Assembly: GCF_025685395.1 (NCBI RefSeq)
Contig: NZ_JAGSYA010000004.1
Coordinates: forward strand, 1,984,001 to 2,048,000
DNA: 64,000 nt
Direction: 5' to 3'
From: Terriglobus tenax
GTDB lineage: Bacteria; Acidobacteriota; Terriglobia; Terriglobales; Acidobacteriaceae
Shown here: positions 1 through 9,144 of the stretch, in pieces
Layout of the letters: every line of letters starts with the position of its first letter
Position numbering within the stretch: position 1 is the stretch's first letter
Program-made: the position numbers and the translations under genes
The notes under the pieces: generated by a model
What the model saw: only the letters and a program-made list of their open reading frames with translations
Told to the model about the DNA's origin: nothing
Database searches by the model: none

Positions 1-15
1 CGTTCTGGTGTCAGA

Positions 16-1833
16 TTGCATCCAACGGGTTTGAGCACCGTGAACGAGGCACTTGCGAACGTGAAGAAAGCCGGCAGCGCGAACGACCCACTCTGGTACA
101 AAGACGCCATCATCTACGAGTTGCACGTGAAAGCCTTCTGCGACTCCAACAACGACGGCATTGGCGACTTCCCGGGCCTGGTCTCGAAGCTCGACTACCT
201 GCAGGACCTGGGCGTTACCTGCCTGTGGCTTCTGCCCTTTTTCCCTTCGCCTCTGCGGGACGACGGATACGACATCGCCGACTATGTCTCCGTCCACCCG
301 GCCTACGGCACGCTGGACGACTTCAAGCTCTTCCTCAATGAGGCTCACCGGCGCGGCATGCAGGTGGTCATCGAACTGGTGGTGAACCACACCAGTGACC
401 AGCATCCCTGGTTCCAGCGCGCACGCAAAGCTCCCGCTGGCTCCCCTGAGCGCGAGTTCTATGTCTGGTCCGACACCGACAAGAAGTATCCCGGCGTGCC
501 CATCATCTTCAAAGACACGGAGAAGTCCAACTGGACCTGGGATGAAGAGGTCGGCATGTACTACTGGCACCGCTTCTTCCATCACCAGCCGGATCTGAAC
601 TTCGACAATCCGCTGGTTTTTGAGGAAGTGGTCAAGGCGCTGCGCTTCTGGCTCGACCTCGGCGTGGACGGCTTCCGCCTGGACGCCATCCCCTACCTGG
701 TCGAACGCGACGGTACCCGCTGCGACGCCCTGCCCGAGACGCACGAGATCATCAAAAAGATCCGCGCCATTATCGACGACGAATACACCAGCCGTTTTCT
801 GCTGGCCGAGGCCAACCAGTGGCCCGAAGATGTGCGCCCCTTCTACGGCGATGGAGACGAGTGCAACATGTGCTTCCACTTTCCGCTGATGCCGCGCATT
901 TACATGGCTCTGCGGCAGGAAGACCGCCTGCCCATCACCGACATCATGACGCGCACGCCGCCCATCCCGGACAACTGCCAGTGGGCGCTCTTCCTGCGTA
1001 ACCACGATGAGCTGACGCTGGAGATGGTCACCGACGACGAACGCGACTACATGTACCTGGCCTACTCGGCCGACCCGCGCATGCGCATCAATGTGGGCAT
1101 CCGCCGCCGTCTGGCTCCGCTGGTGGACAACAACCGCCGCCGCATTGAGCTGCTCAACTCCATCCTGCTCAGCTTCCCAGGAACGCCCATCATCTACTAC
1201 GGCGACGAGATCGGCATGGGAGACAACATCTACCTGGGCGACCGCAACGGAGTCCGCACGCCCATGCAGTGGAACGGCGACCGCAACGCCGGCTTCTCCC
1301 GCGCTAACCCGGAGAAGCTCTACTCCCCCGTCATCATGGACCCCATCTGGGGCTACCAGACCATCAACGTGGAGGCACAGCAGGCCGACACCTCATCGCT
1401 GCTGCACTGGACGCGCAACATGGTGGCGCTACGCAAGCTCTTCCAGGTCTTCGGCCGCGGCTCGCTCGAATTCCTGACTCCCGACAACCGCAAGGTGCTG
1501 GCCTATATTCGCGAGTGGGATGGCGAAAAGGTGGTCTGCGTCGCCAACCTGTCGCGCTTCGCGCAGCCGGTCTCGCTCGATCTCTCCCGCTTCGCCGGCA
1601 TGATGCCGGTGGAGATGCTGGGCTACGTCCCCTTCCCCATCATCGGCGAAGAGCCCTACCCGCTGACGCTGGCCCCCTACAGCTTCTTCTGGCTGGAACT
1701 GCAAACCGCCCCCGCCCAACCCGACCTGCTCACCCAGCAGCAACAGCACGAACCGGCAAAAGACTTACTGTTGTTCACCGAACCAGTCGGCCATCCCGTA
1801 GAAGAGATTCCGGGCCCACCGGAACTTGGCTAA
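16..1833 (+). CDS. treS: Trehalose synthase / maltose alpha-D-glucosyltransferase (GH13)
   Basis: Interconverts maltose and trehalose in the cytoplasm. The protein opens with the TreS-type stretch [16 protein letters not shown] (about residues 26-41), followed by GH13 elements: the substrate loop ending [12 protein letters not shown], nucleophile Asp in [11 protein letters not shown], acid/base Glu in LLAEANQW, and the HD pair in [14 protein letters not shown]-terminal beta domain ends near residue 560, followed by a Gln/Pro-rich tail. About 600 residues means a stand-alone TreS, not fused to maltokinase. The start is uncertain: TTG16, TTG31 and GTG40 are in frame and no stop lies upstream inside the window, so the true start could lie outside. 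The next gene begins 42 bases downstream, suggesting an operon. Confidence 0.9.
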   Translation: MHPTGLSTVNEALANVKKAGSANDPLWYKDAIIYELHVKAFCDSNNDGIGDFPGLVSKLDYLQDLGVTCLWLLPFFPSPLRDDGYDIADYVSVHPAYGTLDDFKLFLNEAHRRGMQVVIELVVNHTSDQHPWFQRARKAPAGSPEREFYVWSDTDKKYPGVPIIFKDTEKSNWTWDEEVGMYYWHRFFHHQPDLNFDNPLVFEEVVKALRFWLDLGVDGFRLDAIPYLVERDGTRCDALPETHEIIKKIRAIIDDEYTSRFLLAEANQWPEDVRPFYGDGDECNMCFHFPLMPRIYMALRQEDRLPITDIMTRTPPIPDNCQWALFLRNHDELTLEMVTDDERDYMYLAYSADPRMRINVGIRRRLAPLVDNNRRRIELLNSILLSFPGTPIIYYGDEIGMGDNIYLGDRNGVRTPMQWNGDRNAGFSRANPEKLYSPVIMDPIWGYQTINVEAQQADTSSLLHWTRNMVALRKLFQVFGRGSLEFLTPDNRKVLAYIREWDGEKVVCVANLSRFAQPVSLDLSRFAGMMPVEMLGYVPFPIIGEEPYPLTLAPYSFFWLELQTAPAQPDLLTQQQQHEPAKDLLLFTEPVGHPVEEIPGPPELG

Positions 1834-1875
1834 CGTATAGCACCTCCACTGCAACTAAACTGCTTTGAGAGCACG

Positions 1876-3069
1876 ATGTCGACCACTGCCGTTCCCCAAC
1901 CATCGACCAGCACGCCGCAGGCATCCACGCCCGCGCTGCTGCTCGCCCTGCCGCTGCTGGACCATGAGCAGTTACAGGCCGCTTTCAGCCACCTGGCCGC
2001 ATCGCTCGCGGGTCTGCCTGTCCTTGTGGCTTATCCTGGCGAGGCGGAAGAGCCGCTCCACTTCCCTTTGCCCACGGTTGCCGTTACACCCTCAGCGCCG
2101 GTCGCACGCATCCCCTGGGTCCACACCGCCGCCGAGTACCTGAACGTCCACAAGCTGCTGACCGAGTACCAGTTGCCCCGCTGCCTGCTGCTTGGCGCCG
2201 AGTTCTGGACCCTGGCGCCTGAGTGTCTTCGCACCCTGGTTACCATCGCCATCGACAGCAATGCCGACCTGGTGCTGCCTCGCTACACCACCTCACCCTA
2301 CGATGCGCTGGTCAACAACATCATCCTTGCGCCGGTGACGCGTGCTCTTTTTTCCGTCAAGGCGCATACCCCCCAGCCGCTCGATGTCGTCTTCTCCGCG
2401 CGCATGGCGGAGCGCCTGGCCACCGTTGCACAGCGCTACACCGCCGCCAACCAGAACGACGCCCTGCTCTGGCCCGTTGGGGAAGCCTGTTCCGCCGGCT
2501 TTACCGTGCAGGAGGTGCCCATGGGCACCCGGTCGTTCCCGGTACCGGAGGTCACCGACCTGACCCAGTTGCTGACGCTGGTCGCCGGCTCGCTCTTCAC
2601 CGAGGTTGAGGCCAAGGCCACCTACTGGCAGCGCGCACGCCCCCAGGCCGCCGTCGCCGGCACCGCCCCGCTCACCTTCAGCGAGGAGCCGCCCCGGCCC
2701 GACGTCTCCACCATGATCGAGACCTTCCGCATCGGCTACCAGAACCTCTCCGAGATCTGGTCTCTGGTGCTGCCGCCCAACTCTCTGCTCGGCCTCAAAA
2801 AGCTCTCTGTCCTGGAACAGGAGACCTTCTTCATGCCGGACGCCCTCTGGGTGCGCATCGTCTATGACTTTCTTCTGGCCTGGCGCCTGCGCACCATCAA
2901 CCGGGCACACCTGCTGGGCGCACTGACGCCGCTCTACCTGGCGTGGGTGGCGGGCTATATCCTCGGCGGCAAGCAGCAGGCGCATCTTGAAGCGCTGGCC
3001 GCCGCCTTTGACTCTGACAAGCCGTACCTGGTCTCGCGCTGGCGCTGGCCGGACCGCTTCAATCCATAA
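1876..3069 (+). CDS. Glycosyltransferase-like protein, apparently degenerate
   Basis: Protein of 397 residues. The segment around residues 130-175 (NADLVLPRY, SPYDALVNNIILAPVTRALF) resembles the region of GT2-type glucosyl/mannosylglycerate synthase relatives where bacterial members read like APYY-KYDGTITN-I-YPLTRALYG. The nucleotide-sugar DxD expected just upstream is not visible: that position reads LLGAEFW. The first 50 residues are Ser/Thr/Pro/Ala-rich. The C-terminal half (from about 270) is helical and resembles nothing I can name. It lies between treS and an MscS-like membrane protein on the same strand, which suggests a compatible-solute or osmotic role; that is inference. The ATG follows a weak purine-rich GAGAG. 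Confidence 0.5.
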   Translation: MSTTAVPQPSTSTPQASTPALLLALPLLDHEQLQAAFSHLAASLAGLPVLVAYPGEAEEPLHFPLPTVAVTPSAPVARIPWVHTAAEYLNVHKLLTEYQLPRCLLLGAEFWTLAPECLRTLVTIAIDSNADLVLPRYTTSPYDALVNNIILAPVTRALFSVKAHTPQPLDVVFSARMAERLATVAQRYTAANQNDALLWPVGEACSAGFTVQEVPMGTRSFPVPEVTDLTQLLTLVAGSLFTEVEAKATYWQRARPQAAVAGTAPLTFSEEPPRPDVSTMIETFRIGYQNLSEIWSLVLPPNSLLGLKKLSVLEQETFFMPDALWVRIVYDFLLAWRLRTINRAHLLGALTPLYLAWVAGYILGGKQQAHLEALAAAFDSDKPYLVSRWRWPDRFNP

Positions 3070-3115
3070 CCGCGATCCTGCGAACGAAATATGACCCCCG
3101 AAAGGAGACAACACG

Positions 3116-3838
3116 ATGTGGCAACAGGTTCATGAGGCCCTTTACGGCTCAGCCCACCGTGTCCTGTCACGGCTGGCCAGCCTTCTTCCCGGGCTGGTAG
3201 CGCTGCTGCTGGCCATACTCATCTGCACGCTGATCGGCGCCGCCCTGGCATGGGTGGTGCGCCGCATCCTTACCGCGTTCAAGTTCGACGACCGCATCAA
3301 CTCCGGCGCCCCCACCAGCGTCTCGGACTTTGCCCCGCGCCGCTCCGCCACGCTGCTCATCTCCCGCGTCGTGCTGTGGGGATTCGTCGTGCTCGGCTTC
3401 ATCATCGGTATCTCCACGCTCGATGTTTCGGCCGACTCCAAAGACCAGATGACGGTCTTCTTCCTGCCCTACGTTACGCACTCGGTCGGGGCCATCATCA
3501 TCTTCCTCATCGGCAACCTGGCGGCCCGGTTCCTGGCGCGGACCGTGCTGATCGGTGCCGTGAATATGCGCCTGCAATACGCGCGCATTCTGTCGCTCGG
3601 CATCAAGTGGCTGGTGCTGGTGCTCACCGCCGCCATGATCCTGGACCACCTGCAGATTGGCGGAGCCATCATCGAGCTGGCCTTCGGCATCCTCTTCGGC
3701 GGTATCGTGCTCACGCTGTCACTCGCCGTCGGCCTGGGCTCCCGCGACATGGTCTCCCGCTCGCTCGAAAAAAATACGCCGCAGGACCCGTTCCCCACGC
3801 CGCCACCCCAGGAGAAACCGCAGGTCCGGCATTTTTAG
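3116..3838 (+). CDS. MscS-like conserved TM-helix membrane protein
   Basis: Inner-membrane protein of 240 residues with about five hydrophobic helices (near residues 22-46, 80-102, 115-142, 158-176 and 184-208). The last ends in LAVGLGSRDMVSR, like the pore-helix end of MscS-type channels and the conserved TM-helix repeat family. No large cytoplasmic beta domain of full MscS follows; the tail is short and Pro-rich. The ATG has a good AGGAGA ribosome site nine bases upstream, 46 bases after the previous stop. It ends tail-to-tail with the TetR gene, the two stops overlapping by four bases. Clustering with treS makes a turgor-related role plausible but unproven. Confidence 0.7.
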   Translation: MWQQVHEALYGSAHRVLSRLASLLPGLVALLLAILICTLIGAALAWVVRRILTAFKFDDRINSGAPTSVSDFAPRRSATLLISRVVLWGFVVLGFIIGISTLDVSADSKDQMTVFFLPYVTHSVGAIIIFLIGNLAARFLARTVLIGAVNMRLQYARILSLGIKWLVLVLTAAMILDHLQIGGAIIELAFGILFGGIVLTLSLAVGLGSRDMVSRSLEKNTPQDPFPTPPPQEKPQVRHF

Positions 3839-4431
3839 CGGAGCAGCTCCTGGACCAGGTCGCGGTGATTCAATGCAGGAATCGCCTGTCCTGTCAGCGC
3901 ACTACTGAACGCACGGAAGAAGGACGCCGACATAAGCAAAGCAGCCACCGTCTCCACGTTGACATGTTCGGGGATCCTGCCCAGCTTCTGCTCTGCATCC
4001 AGATAGCGGGCGATGCGTGCAATGCCGCCACGTGGCCCCTTCGCGCGGCTGTCCAGGCTCTGCCGGAAGCTGGCAAGCAGCTCCGGCTCCGCAAACAAAG
4101 AGGACACCATAGGCGCCACGCGCTCATGGAAACGCTGTAACCCCAGCATGGCCGCCGCCAGGTTACGTTCCGGAGTCAGCATGCCTGCACTCTCCTCCAG
4201 CTTCCGCAACGGAATCAGCATCTCCGGCAGACTTTGCTCCAGCACTGCCAGCAGCAGTTGGGTACGGCCGGAGAAATGGACGTAGATCGCGCCTTCCGAG
4301 CAGGGCACAGCCTCCGCAATCGCTCGCGTGGTCACACCGCTCAGGCCTCGTTCCCGCAGCAGAGTTTCAGCGGCCAGCACAATCTCGGTCTTGCGGTTTC
4401 GTTTGGGGCTTTTCCCGGTCGGCTTCGGCAT
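3835..4431 (-). CDS. TetR/AcrR family transcriptional regulator
   Basis: Typical TetR length (198 residues) with the N-terminal helix-turn-helix at about residues 18-62: ETLLRERGLSGVTTRAIAEAV then CSEGAIYVHFSGRTQLL. The C-terminal ligand-binding half is variable and gives no clue to the inducer. The gene is divergent from a small membrane protein starting at 4520, and the 88-base gap contains a near-palindrome (4488-4501) suited to such a repressor. The likely role is repression of itself and of that membrane protein; the target is inferred from position only. Confidence 0.88.
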   Translation of the reverse strand: MPKPTGKSPKRNRKTEIVLAAETLLRERGLSGVTTRAIAEAVPCSEGAIYVHFSGRTQLLLAVLEQSLPEMLIPLRKLEESAGMLTPERNLAAAMLGLQRFHERVAPMVSSLFAEPELLASFRQSLDSRAKGPRGGIARIARYLDAEQKLGRIPEHVNVETVAALLMSASFFRAFSSALTGQAIPALNHRDLVQELLR

Positions 4432-4487
4432 CTGCCGCCATTGTAATTTTTTTGGAACTTCCAGATGGATTCAGGAGTATTAAACAT

Positions 4488-4501
4488 AGTGAGCACTCAC
4501 T
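4488..4501. promoter_or_regulatory. Candidate TetR operator
   Basis: Inverted repeat AGTGAG-CA-CTCACT with perfect six-base arms, in the gap between the divergent TetR and membrane-protein genes, 19 bases before the membrane-protein ATG. TGAGTGAGTGCTCACT-like palindromes are common operators of TetR-family repressors. Binding is inferred. Confidence 0.5.
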
Positions 4502-4519
4502 CATCATGGAGTCGATCCG

Positions 4520-4942
4520 ATGAACCGCCTTCTGCTTTCCAGAATCCTCCTCAGCTTTATCCTCGTCTTTGGCAGTGCCATGTCCTTTGTTCTGGACTGG
4601 AGCCGCAATCACCTGCTCAACCCGCTTTGGCACCCGCACGCCCGTTTCCACTCCGCCGTCCTGCTGTTCTTCTTCGCCGGCGTGGCGGCTACTGGATTGT
4701 GGCTTTTATGGCGTGAGAACGACCCCAGGGCGGGTGTTACCGCAGCGGCAGCGCTCTCCGCCTCCTACTGGATGCCTTTCTTCTTCGTTCCGCTGGTGTT
4801 ACCGCAGGCTTCGTACTGGGCGGGCACACCCGGGCATGAACCCCACTTTCATGGGATGATCTTCTACCCGAACCTGCTGGTGATCGGGCTGTTTCTTATG
4901 CTGACCCTGATTGCGTGGGGAATCGGAAGAAAAGCAGCCTAG
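4520..4942 (+). CDS. Small integral membrane protein of unknown function
   Basis: 140 residues with roughly four hydrophobic segments: about 6-24, 43-64, 73-97 and 114-135. The loop between the last two is rich in His and Pro (GTPGHEPHFHGM). I do not recognise a characterised family. The ATG follows GGAG at an eight-base spacing. Divergence from the TetR gene, with a palindrome in the shared promoter gap, suggests it is that regulator's target, perhaps a transporter-like or stress membrane protein. Its stop overlaps the stop of scpA on the other strand by four bases. Confidence 0.65.
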   Translation: MNRLLLSRILLSFILVFGSAMSFVLDWSRNHLLNPLWHPHARFHSAVLLFFFAGVAATGLWLLWRENDPRAGVTAAAALSASYWMPFFFVPLVLPQASYWAGTPGHEPHFHGMIFYPNLLVIGLFLMLTLIAWGIGRKAA

Positions 4943-5829
4943 CGCCAGTCGTCGCGCACGGCTTCCTGCTCTTCCATCACGCGGTCAAAGTCTTCCGACT
5001 TCTTGATCATGATGTCGCCGAAGGCTTCGCCCTGGCGCAGCAGAACCGCCTGCAGCCTTACCAGTTCCAGCATTGCCAGGAACATGCAGATCAGAGCGCG
5101 CTGCGAGTGCGTGTTGAGCAGCAGCTTCCGCAAAGAGACCGGACGGTCTTCCATCACCATGCGGCGTTTCACGTAGTCGATCATCTGCGCCACCGTGACC
5201 GATTCCTCGTCCACGTTCAGCACCGGTCGCGACTTTACGCGGTCCAGAATTTCCTGGAAGACACGCACCAGGTCGACCGTGTCGGCCGCAATCTCGCGGT
5301 CGCCTTCGGTAATCTGCTTGAAGTCGCGCAGGCCCGGATTGGTCCACACCGCTTCTTCAATCTGCTGCTTCTGCAGCAGCATCTGCGCGGCTGCCTTGAA
5401 CTTCTCGTGCTCCAGCAGCCGTTCCACCAGCTCGCGGCGAGGATCTTCCGCCTCTCCGGCGGCCACCTCGGCGGCCTCGCGCGGCAGCAGCATCTTGCTC
5501 TTGATGTGGATCAGCAGCGAGGCCATGTAGATGAACTCGCCCGCCGCGTCCACGTCCGTCTGCTTCAGGTGCTCGCAGTAGGCCAGGAACTGCTGGGTGA
5601 TCTTCGCGATCGGGATGTCGTAAATATCGATCGACTGCTTGCGGATCAGGTCCAGCAGCAGGTCCAGCGGGCCTTCATACACCTGACCCACCAGGATGGA
5701 GAACGGCGACTGCGACGCCTCTTCCTTGGCAGGATCGGGGCGCTTGGGGTCAACCCTGGCAGGCACGGACGCAGACGCAGCCTCGGGGGCTGCGGTCTGC
5801 GTCGGCTCGATGATGGTCTCTTCCGGCAT
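4939..5829 (-). CDS. scpA: Segregation and condensation protein A
   Basis: Kleisin subunit of the bacterial SMC condensin, bridging SMC heads and binding ScpB. The diagnostic N-terminal stretch FSILVGQVYEGPLDLLLDLI followed by IDIYDIPIAKITQQFLAY is intact, and the C-terminal winged-helix (VSLRKLLL...ALICMFLAMLELVRLQAV) is present. The start is set at the ATG at 5829, giving MPEETIIEP. A longer frame to a TTG at 5889 abuts the helicase stop and adds a non-conserved tail. The first 35 residues after the chosen start are Ala/Pro-rich. The partner scpB lies 8 kb away (13721-14770) rather than next door. Confidence 0.93.
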   Translation of the reverse strand: MPEETIIEPTQTAAPEAASASVPARVDPKRPDPAKEEASQSPFSILVGQVYEGPLDLLLDLIRKQSIDIYDIPIAKITQQFLAYCEHLKQTDVDAAGEFIYMASLLIHIKSKMLLPREAAEVAAGEAEDPRRELVERLLEHEKFKAAAQMLLQKQQIEEAVWTNPGLRDFKQITEGDREIAADTVDLVRVFQEILDRVKSRPVLNVDEESVTVAQMIDYVKRRMVMEDRPVSLRKLLLNTHSQRALICMFLAMLELVRLQAVLLRQGEAFGDIMIKKSEDFDRVMEEQEAVRDDWR

Positions 5830-5889
5830 CCGTACTATTTTAGGCTGTGGCTCGTCGCGGAAAAATAGGAGAAAACTCCCCTTCCGCAA

Positions 5890-7311
5890 TTACCGGCGGC
5901 GGCGTCCTGCAGAACGTCCACCCGACGACGGACGGCTCGAGGAGCTGCCCGAGGAGGAACGGCCACTGCTGCGGCGGCGTCCACCACCGCCACTGCCGCT
6001 TCCCTTGGAAGCCGGCGCAGGTGCCGCATTCGGATCGTTCTTCCACGAACGGGTCTCCAGCGCCAGCAGCGCGCCGATATCGTTCATGTCGATCTTGCCC
6101 AGGTCCACCGGAGAGTTCCGCTCTTCCTTCTCCAGCGTCTTGTGGTCAACCTCAATCCACTTGAAGCTGAAGGTCAGCTCGCGTTCCAGCTTCTTGGCTT
6201 CGCCGCGCTCCTGCGGCATCACGTAGGTGGTCGCTGTACCCGTCGCGCCCGCGCGTCCGGTGCGGCCAATGCGGTGGACAAAGTCGTCCGACGCATTGGG
6301 CAGGTCGTAGTTCACCACGTGCGCAATGTGCGAGATATCGATACCGCGCGCCGCGACGTCCGTGGCCACCAGGATGCGGTGGTTGCCATCGGCAAAGCTC
6401 TTCAGAGCAGCTGTACGCTGCGACTGCGAGCGGTCACCGTGGATAACCGTGGCATCGTGGCCCAGCTTCTGCAGCTTGCGGGCAATGCGGTCGGCGCCAT
6501 GCTTGGTGCGTGAAAACACCAGGAAGCTGCCCTCGTGCTCCTTCAGTTCCTTGTCCAGCAAGGCCAGCTTCTGGTCCTGCATCACGATGAACGCGCGCAG
6601 GTTCACGCGCTCGGTCGGCTTGCTGGTGGTGCCAATCTTGATGCGGACCGGCTGCTTCACGTAGTCCGACAGAACGTGCTCGATGTTGGCGTCCAGCGTG
6701 GCGGAGTAGCACATCGTCTGGCGCGTCTTCGGCAAAGCGCCCACAATGCGGCGGATCGAGGGCAGGAAGCCCATGTCCAGCATGCGGTCCACTTCGTCCA
6801 GCACCAGGATCTCAACGTGCTTCAGGTTCACCTCGCCGCGCTTCACAAAGTCTTCCAGGCGGCCCGGGGTGGCAACCACCAGGCGCGGTCCACGGCGAAG
6901 CTGGTCCAGCTGCTGACCTTCGCTCAGACCGCCCACCACCAGTACGGAATCCTTCTTGGCGTTCGGCTCAATCTTCGAATAGCCCTCAATCACCTGCATC
7001 GCCAGCTCGCGGGTCGGCAGCAGGATCAGCGCACGAATCGGCTTCTTCACCTCAGAGGTCGACGGGCGGCTCTCCAGGCGGTGGATCAGCGGAATCAGGA
7101 AGCTCAGCGTCTTGCCGGTGCCGGTCGCGGCCGTGGCTAGAACATCCTTACCCTCCAGCGCCGGGGGAACTGCACCCGCCTGCACCGGAGTGGGCGTAAT
7201 GAACTTGGCCTTGGTCAGTCGCTGCTTCAGCTCAGGGGAGACAGCAAAGTCGGAAAATTGAACGGTAGGGGTGGAAACAGGGGTAGGTTCTGCGGAAATC
7301 GTCTTGGTCAA
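5890..7311 (-). CDS. DEAD-box ATP-dependent RNA helicase (RhlE-like)
   Basis: Unwinds structured RNA, probably in ribosome assembly or cold adaptation. Motifs in order: Q motif (FITPTPVQ, 38-45), Walker A AATGTGKT (61-68), PTRELA (99-104), GG, TPGR (148-151), motif II as DEVD (172-175) instead of DEAD, SAT (203-205), and HRIGRTGRAG near 340. The tail from about 425 is a Gly/Ser/Arg-rich low-complexity RNA-binding extension, as in RhlE-type helicases. The start appears to be TTG at 7311, as no in-frame ATG lies before the conserved region. The change to Val in motif II keeps both acidic residues, so ATPase activity should be retained. Confidence 0.93.
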   Translation of the reverse strand: MTKTISAEPTPVSTPTVQFSDFAVSPELKQRLTKAKFITPTPVQAGAVPPALEGKDVLATAATGTGKTLSFLIPLIHRLESRPSTSEVKKPIRALILLPTRELAMQVIEGYSKIEPNAKKDSVLVVGGLSEGQQLDQLRRGPRLVVATPGRLEDFVKRGEVNLKHVEILVLDEVDRMLDMGFLPSIRRIVGALPKTRQTMCYSATLDANIEHVLSDYVKQPVRIKIGTTSKPTERVNLRAFIVMQDQKLALLDKELKEHEGSFLVFSRTKHGADRIARKLQKLGHDATVIHGDRSQSQRTAALKSFADGNHRILVATDVAARGIDISHIAHVVNYDLPNASDDFVHRIGRTGRAGATGTATTYVMPQERGEAKKLERELTFSFKWIEVDHKTLEKEERNSPVDLGKIDMNDIGALLALETRSWKNDPNAAPAPASKGSGSGGGGRRRSSGRSSSGSSSSRPSSGGRSAGRRRR

Positions 7312-7684
7312 AGCAATCCTTTGCGGGCACTCCTTCTAGGAGCGCGTGTGGTTTTCTACAACGCAGCGGCAATGAACAACCATCACCGGGTAAGAGCAGC
7401 ACTGCGTTTTTACGTAAGAAACCCAATCATCCGCGGGACGCGTGCTGTGCAACATGGCGAGGAAGACTTTTCATCTTCCATCCAAGCCAGAGTAAGATTC
7501 TGCGCTACAGCATCCATTGTGTTGGTCTCTGGCCACGCCGCAAGTGTTTTTTGCGACGCTCCCCATCCACAACTTGTATCTCCAGCGTACCATGCTTCCC
7601 CGTCTAAGGTTTTGTGGCCATTCCGCCTCGTCGAGCATCTGAGATAGGAAAAAGAAAAGAAGGGACATACGAAAAGAGGCCCGG
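7312..7684. other. Intergenic region between helicase and amidohydrolase
   Basis: A 373-base gap between divergent genes. I find no convincing reading frame, RNA hairpin or repeat. An AAGAGG ribosome site sits about five bases before the amidohydrolase ATG. The length would leave room for a long 5' leader on the helicase mRNA, which some cold-induced helicases have, but nothing specific supports this. Confidence 0.4.
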
Positions 7685-9067
7685 ATGAAGCAAGCCCTGC
7701 GGTATCTCACCATTGCTGTTCTCGGATGCGTTAGCTCTGCCGCCCTGGCAGGCCCGAAATATCACATCACCACCCATCCCCTGCCAGATACCACCGTGAT
7801 CCGCGGCGTTCGCGTGATTGACGGCACCGGCGCACCGCCCAAAGACGATATGGCCATCGTCATCCATAAGAAAAAGATTGTCGCCATTGGCCCGAACCTT
7901 GAAATTGCTACCCCAAAGCACTCCGAAGTGCTTAACTGGCAGGGCAAAACCGTCATTCCCGGCCTGATTGACGATCATGCACACCTTGGCCTTGTGCTGC
8001 ACGAAAAGGGCGAAAGCTCCGCCGATGCCTACACAGAGGCCAACGTTGTCGGCGAGCTCTACCGTTTCCAGCGCTATGGCGTCACCACCATCAACTCGCT
8101 GGGCATGAACCGCGACCTGGTCTATGACCTGCGTAAGCGGCAGAAGCAGGGCAATATCGGTGGCTCCACCCTGCTGACCGCCGGTCGCGGCATCGGTATT
8201 GAGGGCGGAGCGCCCCCGCTGGCCGCGCAGCCGGACGCCATCTATCGCGTCACCACGGCGCAGGAGGCCCGCGAAGACGTCCGCATCATGGCGAAGCAGA
8301 AGGTTGACTTCATCAAGGTCTGGGTCGATTCCCTGCGCGGCAGCAAGCCTTCCATGTCGCCGGAGATCTACCGCGCCGTCATCGACGAAGCCCACAAAAA
8401 CCACCTGCGCGTCGCCGCCCATGTTTACTACCTGGCCGACGCGAAGGACCTGGTCAACAGCGGTGTCGATATCCTTGCCCACTCCGTTCGCGATACTGCC
8501 GTCGACCAGCCCCTGATTGACGCCATGAAAGCCCACGGCACCTGGTACATCGCCACCCTGGCCGCCGATGAATCCAGCTTCACCTACCTGGACCATCCGG
8601 AACTGCTGGAAAGCAGCTTTGTCAGCCTGGCCGCCGGCCCGGTTCTGGTCAGCAAGCTGAAAGACCCCGCCTACAAAGCGAAGGTTCAGGCCGACCCCGC
8701 CACAGCCGTCAAACGGCAGGATCTGAAGATGGCCCAGGAAAACCTGCGCCGCATGGTCGAATCGGGAGTGAAAGTGGGCTTTGGGACCGACGCCGGGGCC
8801 TTCCCCGTCCGCATTCCTGGCGTGATGGAACACCGGGAGCTGCAACTGATGGTACAGGCAGGACTTACGCCCATGCAGGCGATCACACTGGCCACTTCGA
8901 AGGCGGCGGAACTGCTGCAACTACGAGACACCGGCACCATCGCCGCCGGCAAAAACGCCAACCTGATCGTGTTGGACGCCGACCCGCTGTCGCAGATCGA
9001 CAACACCGAAAAGATTACCGGTGTCTGGCATAACGGCCAGCTCGTGGGCGACCTGGCGACCGAGTAA
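7685..9067 (+). CDS. Exported amidohydrolase (imidazolonepropionase/prolidase-like)
   Basis: Metal-dependent hydrolase of the amidohydrolase superfamily, exported by a signal peptide (MKQALRYLTIAVLGC..., cleavage near AALAG at residue 23). Visible ligands: HAH at 98-100 (IDDHAHLG), His in RVAAHVYY, His in DILAHSV, and Asp in FGTDAGAF near residue 365, followed by the usual TSKAAELL and GKNANLIVLDADPL. The substrate cannot be told from sequence; such periplasmic paralogs act on peptides, lactones or amides. It faces msrA and shares a bidirectional terminator with it. Confidence 0.87.
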   Translation: MKQALRYLTIAVLGCVSSAALAGPKYHITTHPLPDTTVIRGVRVIDGTGAPPKDDMAIVIHKKKIVAIGPNLEIATPKHSEVLNWQGKTVIPGLIDDHAHLGLVLHEKGESSADAYTEANVVGELYRFQRYGVTTINSLGMNRDLVYDLRKRQKQGNIGGSTLLTAGRGIGIEGGAPPLAAQPDAIYRVTTAQEAREDVRIMAKQKVDFIKVWVDSLRGSKPSMSPEIYRAVIDEAHKNHLRVAAHVYYLADAKDLVNSGVDILAHSVRDTAVDQPLIDAMKAHGTWYIATLAADESSFTYLDHPELLESSFVSLAAGPVLVSKLKDPAYKAKVQADPATAVKRQDLKMAQENLRRMVESGVKVGFGTDAGAFPVRIPGVMEHRELQLMVQAGLTPMQAITLATSKAAELLQLRDTGTIAAGKNANLIVLDADPLSQIDNTEKITGVWHNGQLVGDLATE

Positions 9068-9085
9068 CGTGGTTCTATGCAAAGG

Positions 9086-9112
9086 AAAAGGCCGGCGTCT
9101 CGCCGGCCTTTT
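9086..9112. terminator. Bidirectional intrinsic terminator
   Basis: Perfect 12-base stem AAAAGGCCGGCG / CGCCGGCCTTTT with a three-base loop, between the convergent amidohydrolase and msrA stops. The A-run and T-run at its base serve both strands. Confidence 0.85.
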
Positions 9113-9144
9113 CTCATTCTGGTATTCCAGGACTGAGTCTTCGC

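Noticed and set aside
7471-7713. 80-codon minus-strand frame upstream of the helicase
   Set aside because: It overlaps the amidohydrolase start and has no supporting features.
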